From assembly GCF_000005825.2 (NCBI RefSeq), contig NC_013791.2:1798001-1862000 (forward strand): DNA of 64,000 nucleotides, given 5' to 3'. A program made the position numbers and the translations under genes. The notes beneath the pieces are model-generated. The model made no database searches. It was not told the origin of the DNA and saw only the letters and a program-made list of their open reading frames with translations. Shown here piece by piece: positions 60,890 through 64,000 of the stretch (position 1 is its first letter; each line of letters opens with the position of its first letter). Origin of the DNA: Alkalihalophilus pseudofirmus OF4. GTDB taxonomy: Bacteria; Bacillota; Bacilli; Bacillales; Bacillaceae_D.

Positions 60890-61783
60890 TCATTCACTTG
60901 CTAGCATGTGAACCGCTGTCTCATGCATTTCTTTTAAGCCGGATACTTCAGCGTACTCGGCAACGGTAATGCCGCTTGTCGTTAATAGCTCGGTGATATG
61001 CTCCTCCATTTTTGACCACGTTCTGCCCCCTGCATTGTCATAGGCCGCGATGATCTTTTGGAGCCCCTCTTTTCCAAACAGCAGTTGATGCGACATAAAG
61101 TCGATCGATACATCTCCTATCCCAACTTCGGTCCAGTCAATAAAGCCTGTTACACGTTGATTTGCATCTATTAAAATATGTCCAGGGTGCATGTCACCAT
61201 GTCTCACTCCCACATGCTTTGGCCACAATGAATCTTCACTGAGCCACGTCTGCCATCTATCCCATAGGTTTGAATTCACTTCATACGTTTCTTTTACTTT
61301 CTCCATACGTTGTTTCATTGACAATCTTAACTCGCTTGCTTCAATCATCTCGATGCCCGTTTTCTTAAATGGAGCCTCAGGTAAATTGTGCAGATTTGCT
61401 AGTGATTTCCCTAGTGTCTCATAATAGTTTGCAGGTACATTCTTTTCATCAAAGCTCCAAACATATGCTTGTAACTCCATATCAATGGTCGCTGCTGGTA
61501 CTCCATTAAGCTGTTTATAGGCAATCAGATCATTTGAGTAAATTGACCAGTCTGGGACTTGAAAGCTTGCCTCTTTTTGCATGATGTTTAACGCTTGTTT
61601 CTCTTTCTCGGCATGTCTCATCGATTCCGGTCTTCTTGGCACTCTAAGAATCCATTTATCCCCTTTTTCATCCTCGGCATGTGCGACCTGAAAATCTACA
61701 CCTGATTCATTGATTTTTATCGAGGCTTCTAAAATATCTAATCCGTTCTGCTCGGCTAATTGTTTGAGTTTACGTGTATTCAT
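60890..61783 (-). CDS. Macrolide 2'-phosphotransferase (Mph family)
   Basis: 297 residues of the aminoglycoside/macrolide kinase fold. Motifs are: KWILRVPRRPESMRHAEKEK (nucleotide binding Lys/Glu region), VGVRHGDMHPGHILID (catalytic HGD..PGH..ID), TGFIDWTEVGIGDVSIDF (metal Asp). Family members phosphorylate macrolides at the desosamine 2'-OH using GTP. The ATG has GGAGGAAAT. It lies behind a leader with an RLR peptide and attenuator hairpins, so expression should be macrolide-inducible (see separate entries). Substrate range cannot be read from the sequence. Confidence 0.9.
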   Translation of the reverse strand: MNTRKLKQLAEQNGLDILEASIKINESGVDFQVAHAEDEKGDKWILRVPRRPESMRHAEKEKQALNIMQKEASFQVPDWSIYSNDLIAYKQLNGVPAATIDMELQAYVWSFDEKNVPANYYETLGKSLANLHNLPEAPFKKTGIEMIEASELRLSMKQRMEKVKETYEVNSNLWDRWQTWLSEDSLWPKHVGVRHGDMHPGHILIDANQRVTGFIDWTEVGIGDVSIDFMSHQLLFGKEGLQKIIAAYDNAGGRTWSKMEEHITELLTTSGITVAEYAEVSGLKEMHETAVHMLASE

Positions 61784-61827
61784 GTTGATTTCCTCCTAGT
61801 GGTTTTAGTGATAAAGGATCTGGCCAT

Positions 61828-61868
61828 AAAAAAACACAGACTGGCTTCTGGGCTCCTGTCTGTGTGTT
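61828..61868 (-). terminator. Attenuator terminator directly upstream of mph
   Basis: On the minus strand AACACACAGAC-N16-GTCTGTGTT followed by seven T. It ends about 45 bp before the mph start and would stop transcription of the gene unless prevented. Confidence 0.8.
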
Positions 61869-62036
61869 AGAGTAAACGAGGCGATCTCAAATAGACGTCT
61901 CAACTATCTAAGCATACGAAAAAAAGACAGATAGGTATCTGCCTTCTTCACGTCAAAAATGTACATTTGTCCGTAAAGGATTATTAAAAATGTGCAGACT
62001 ACTCCCGTTTACTCTGTTTGATTTATTAAAACAGAG
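61869..62036 (-). promoter_or_regulatory. Leader region with alternative hairpins (possible antiterminator)
   Basis: Three elements on the minus strand. First, hairpin CTCTGTTT-N9-AAACAGAG at 62012-62036. Second, the 10-base segment AGAGTAAACG (plus 62006-62015) that is exactly complementary to CGTTTACTCT (plus 61869-61878) just before the attenuator stem; the first segment is shared with the hairpin's 3' arm, so the two pairings exclude each other. Third, a second small terminator at 61919-61943. Together they fit a transcription-attenuation switch. Confidence 0.6.
61919..61943 (-). terminator. Second terminator-like hairpin in the mph leader
   Basis: Minus strand GGCAGATA-CC-TATCTGTC followed by TTTTTTT. 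Short loop, so weaker than the one at 61828. Confidence 0.55.
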
Positions 62037-62052
62037 CCTTTGAACTATGAAA

Positions 62053-62100
62053 TTACTTCGTGTTCAAAGTTTCTTGGCGTAATCTTCCTGCATGCATCAT
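62053..62100 (-). CDS. Macrolide-sensing leader peptide (15 aa) of mph
   Basis: MMHAGRLRQETLNTK, with an ideal GAGGAGGG site 9 bases upstream. It contains the RLR (+x+) motif at which macrolide-bound ribosomes stall, and its layout is nearly that of ErmDL (M-T-H-S-M-RLR-F-P-TLN-Q): M-x-H-x-x-RLR-x-x-TLN. It lies between the promoter and the attenuator hairpins of the mph gene. Translation stalling here would change leader RNA folding and release transcription. Comparison to ErmDL is from memory. Confidence 0.82.
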   Translation of the reverse strand: MMHAGRLRQETLNTK

Positions 62101-62133
62101 TTTTAACAACCCTCCTCTCATTAGTTACTATCT

Positions 62134-62162
62134 ACTATACGTTAGTAGTGCAATTATTTCAA
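62134..62162 (-). promoter_or_regulatory. Sigma-A promoter for the mph leader
   Basis: TTGAAA (plus 62157-62162) and TATAGT (plus 62134-62139), spaced by exactly 17 bp on the minus strand. The -35 lies directly after the stop codon of the upstream DUF4256 gene. Confidence 0.8.
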
Positions 62163-62164
62163 CG

Positions 62165-62731
62165 TTAAATTCTAACGGATCCGCGGAATCCTCGTGCGCC
62201 AAAATAAGAATCAGCTCCATTATGATAGACAAAAATCGTGTCATAACGGCGGTCACAGAATAAGGCTCCGCCAAGATCTCTGATATGGCTAGGCGTCATA
62301 ACCCAGCTGGATGTCTTTTTATCAAATTCTCCTAAAGTCTGCAGGTAGCGGTATTCCTCTTCTGTTAAAAGATCAATCCCTAGTTCCGCAGCCAAATCAA
62401 TCGCACTTGTTTCTGGCTTGTATTTTTTTCGTGATTCCAAGGCTTCACGGTCATAGCACACACTTCTGCGGCCTTTCGGGCTTTCTTTTGAACAGTCATA
62501 AAAGATGTATTCGTCTGCTTCCGCATCATAAGCAACAACATCTGGCTCGCCTTCTGTTTCTTCCATTTGAAACAGTGTCCAAAGTTTATCCGGGTGAGCG
62601 TCGATTTTCGCTTGGACTGCATCCCATTCCATTCCTTCATGGCGGTTCATATGTTTCTCGAAGCGTTTTTTTAATTTTGTTAGTAATTCCTCACGTTGTT
62701 CAGCAGTTAATTCCTTGTGTATTGTAGTCAT
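62165..62731 (-). CDS. DUF4256 family protein
   Basis: 188 residues. TAEQREELLTKLKKRFEKHM, then NRHEGMEWDAVQAKIDAHPD, then MEETEGEPDVVAYDAEADEY and the end GALFCDRRYDTIFVYHNGAD are typical of DUF4256. Function unknown. RBS GGAGCTC. It sits upstream of the mph promoter in the same direction. Confidence 0.85.
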   Translation of the reverse strand: MTTIHKELTAEQREELLTKLKKRFEKHMNRHEGMEWDAVQAKIDAHPDKLWTLFQMEETEGEPDVVAYDAEADEYIFYDCSKESPKGRRSVCYDREALESRKKYKPETSAIDLAAELGIDLLTEEEYRYLQTLGEFDKKTSSWVMTPSHIRDLGGALFCDRRYDTIFVYHNGADSYFGARGFRGSVRI

Positions 62732-62794
62732 TAAGAGAGCTCCTTATCTTTGGCTATTTGTCGTTAGTCATAATGTAACATGAAACGATTTCAT

Positions 62795-64000
62795 CTACAC
62801 TGTTTCTGTTAAGATTATTTGTTTTGGTTCGTCTTTTATAAAGGTACTCTCGTTAATCTCGTTGATTTTTGGAAGGTTTCGCGTTTGCTTGTCGACAAGC
62901 CAGATAAGTCCGACACATAGAACAACAATACCGCTTAATGCAATCACATACTGGCTGCCAATATACACCCCTAGCACCCCGCCGGCCATAGAGCCGAGTG
63001 GCAGTGCAATGCCTGAGACACTATAGGCAGCAGAGAACACGCGTCCCAAGAGGTTTTTTGGAATTCCTTTTTGCAGCACAGTGTTAATGAGAATGTTAGT
63101 AATCCCGCCTGGCAGCCATGCTAAGCCATAAAGAGTGACCACAAGCCACGTCCACGGACTGAAAATGGCAACCGACCATAGAATCCCGCTCACCATGAAC
63201 GCATAGGCATACACCTTTCCCAATCCAAACCGCTCAAGCTTCAAGTACGGGGTCAAAAGAGCACCGGTAAGGCTCCCGGCAGCTTGCGCCATAAGTAGAA
63301 ATCCATATATCTCTACCCCGCCTTTATAGTCACTGAATGCGGGCAGTACGACGAAGGTTGCGCCACCGACAAGATTGATCCCGATGACACCAATCAGCAG
63401 TTTAGATAAGGTTTTGTTGAAAAGGACACTTACTCCTTCTTTTAACTCACTTGCGTACGTTCGCATAAAGGTTGGCAGGCTTTTACTTTCCTTGCTCGTG
63501 TTCTTAGGAGCTGCTGGTACCCTTAAGAATGAAAATAAAATGGCTCCAATCAAAAACATTACCGAATCTAACACGTAAATCGATACGGCACCAATAGCCA
63601 CAATCAACACACCAGCAATCGCATTACAGCCAATTTCGATCCCTTGATAGGCCACGGTAAAATAAGAATTTGCTTTTGTTAAGTCGTCATTTTCAACAAG
63701 GGACGGTAGTGCGGCCATCTGGGCTGGATACACAAACATATTCAGCGTTGTTAGGATTGGAGAAATGATTAATACGAGCGTCACAGTGAGAAATCCATAG
63801 TAGGAAGCGACAGGTATGATGAGTAATAGAAGTGCTTGTGTGAGCTGTGTCGTGATGAGGAGTTTTCTAATAGGAAGACGGTCAATAATCGGCCCTGCGA
63901 GAAGCTGAATCATTCTAGGGAGAATCGTTAAAAAACCAGCAAGGCCGGTATAAAATGTCGAGCCTCCTAGATCATATACGAGCCACATCGCGGCAACAGC
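62795..64000 (-). CDS. MFS transporter, C-terminal part (start is beyond the window)
   Basis: At least 400 residues of a major facilitator: AAMWLVYDLGGSTFYTGLAG then FLTILPRMIQLLAGPIIDRL, the conserved loop with GPIIDRLPIRK (motif A region), and about eleven helices up to a basic and acidic tail. The upstream codons continue in frame past 64000 (AVAAMWL), so the apparent Met at 63988 is internal. The sequence pattern fits an antibiotic/multidrug efflux type (EntS/macrolide-like subgroup by feel). It may cooperate with the mph gene, but it is only guessed. Confidence 0.78.
   Translation of the reverse strand, partial: AVAAMWLVYDLGGSTFYTGLAGFLTILPRMIQLLAGPIIDRLPIRKLLITTQLTQALLLLIIPVASYYGFLTVTLVLIISPILTTLNMFVYPAQMAALPSLVENDDLTKANSYFTVAYQGIEIGCNAIAGVLIVAIGAVSIYVLDSVMFLIGAILFSFLRVPAAPKNTSKESKSLPTFMRTYASELKEGVSVLFNKTLSKLLIGVIGINLVGGATFVVLPAFSDYKGGVEIYGFLLMAQAAGSLTGALLTPYLKLERFGLGKVYAYAFMVSGILWSVAIFSPWTWLVVTLYGLAWLPGGITNILINTVLQKGIPKNLLGRVFSAAYSVSGIALPLGSMAGGVLGVYIGSQYVIALSGIVVLCVGLIWLVDKQTRNLPKINEINESTFIKDEPKQIILTETV

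Noticed and set aside
1..64000. CRISPR arrays, rRNA or tRNA genes, riboswitches
   Set aside because: I looked for regularly spaced repeats, tRNA cloverleaf ends and typical T-box or riboswitch cores by eye and saw none; faint ones could be missed without covariance models.

Overview
The window looks like chromosome from a low-GC, endospore-forming Bacillaceae, possibly an alkaliphilic genus. The support is a cwlJ-gerQ spore-germination pair, a ComK-type regulator, two DUF2512 (YndM-like) proteins, an RsbR/STAS protein, LXG polymorphic toxins, and Gram-positive ribosome binding sites and terminators throughout. No rRNA, tRNA or CRISPR array was seen. The exact genus cannot be read from the sequence.

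Positions 1-26.4 kb form a defence-island-like block, entirely on the minus strand. It holds two paralogous PLD-nuclease/DEAD-helicase genes of the DUF3427 type. Each sits beside nucleotide-hydrolase genes: HIT plus MazG-like for copy A, NUDIX for copy B. Both helicases are broken. Copy A is split by an IS21-family element with an exact 5-bp target duplication, and copy B by a 2-bp frameshift in a GTGTG tract. Next come a DUF2075 nuclease-helicase, a membrane-anchored DUF4041/GIY-YIG protein, and a tightly coupled three-gene operon. That operon encodes an 820-aa protein with a sigma-70 region-4-like helix-turn-helix, a ParB-like protein and a PLD-SNF2 helicase, followed by a decayed fourth reading frame. 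I cannot match it to a named defence system, so it is the best candidate for something undescribed. The block ends with a nucleotidyltransferase/dGTPase pair and a 1268-aa PD-(D/E)XK-STAND (Avs-like) protein.

Positions 27-34 kb carry a TPR/winged-helix regulator divergent from an M20 peptidase, a small basic peptide gene, ComK, an XRE regulator, and an IS1182-family element. The IS1182 element landed in a transcription terminator and duplicated its hairpin. Positions 34-42 kb are a polymorphic-toxin locus: an LXG toxin with its presumed immunity gene, an N-terminally truncated HNH toxin cassette, and an array of SUKH-type and other immunity-like genes.

Positions 42-64 kb are mixed. They include an operon of PP-loop ATPase, NUDIX, EamA transporter and HAD phosphatase; PAS-STAS and RsbR-type stress proteins; a cluster of three tiny membrane proteins; a GC-rich 126-bp intergenic element; a HepT/MntA toxin-antitoxin pair; a frameshifted CBO0543-type membrane gene; sporulation genes; an NSS transporter; a nitroreductase; and a macrolide phosphotransferase. 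The phosphotransferase leader encodes a 15-residue peptide with an RLR macrolide-stalling motif, followed by attenuator hairpins. A DUF4256 gene and a partial MFS exporter close the window.
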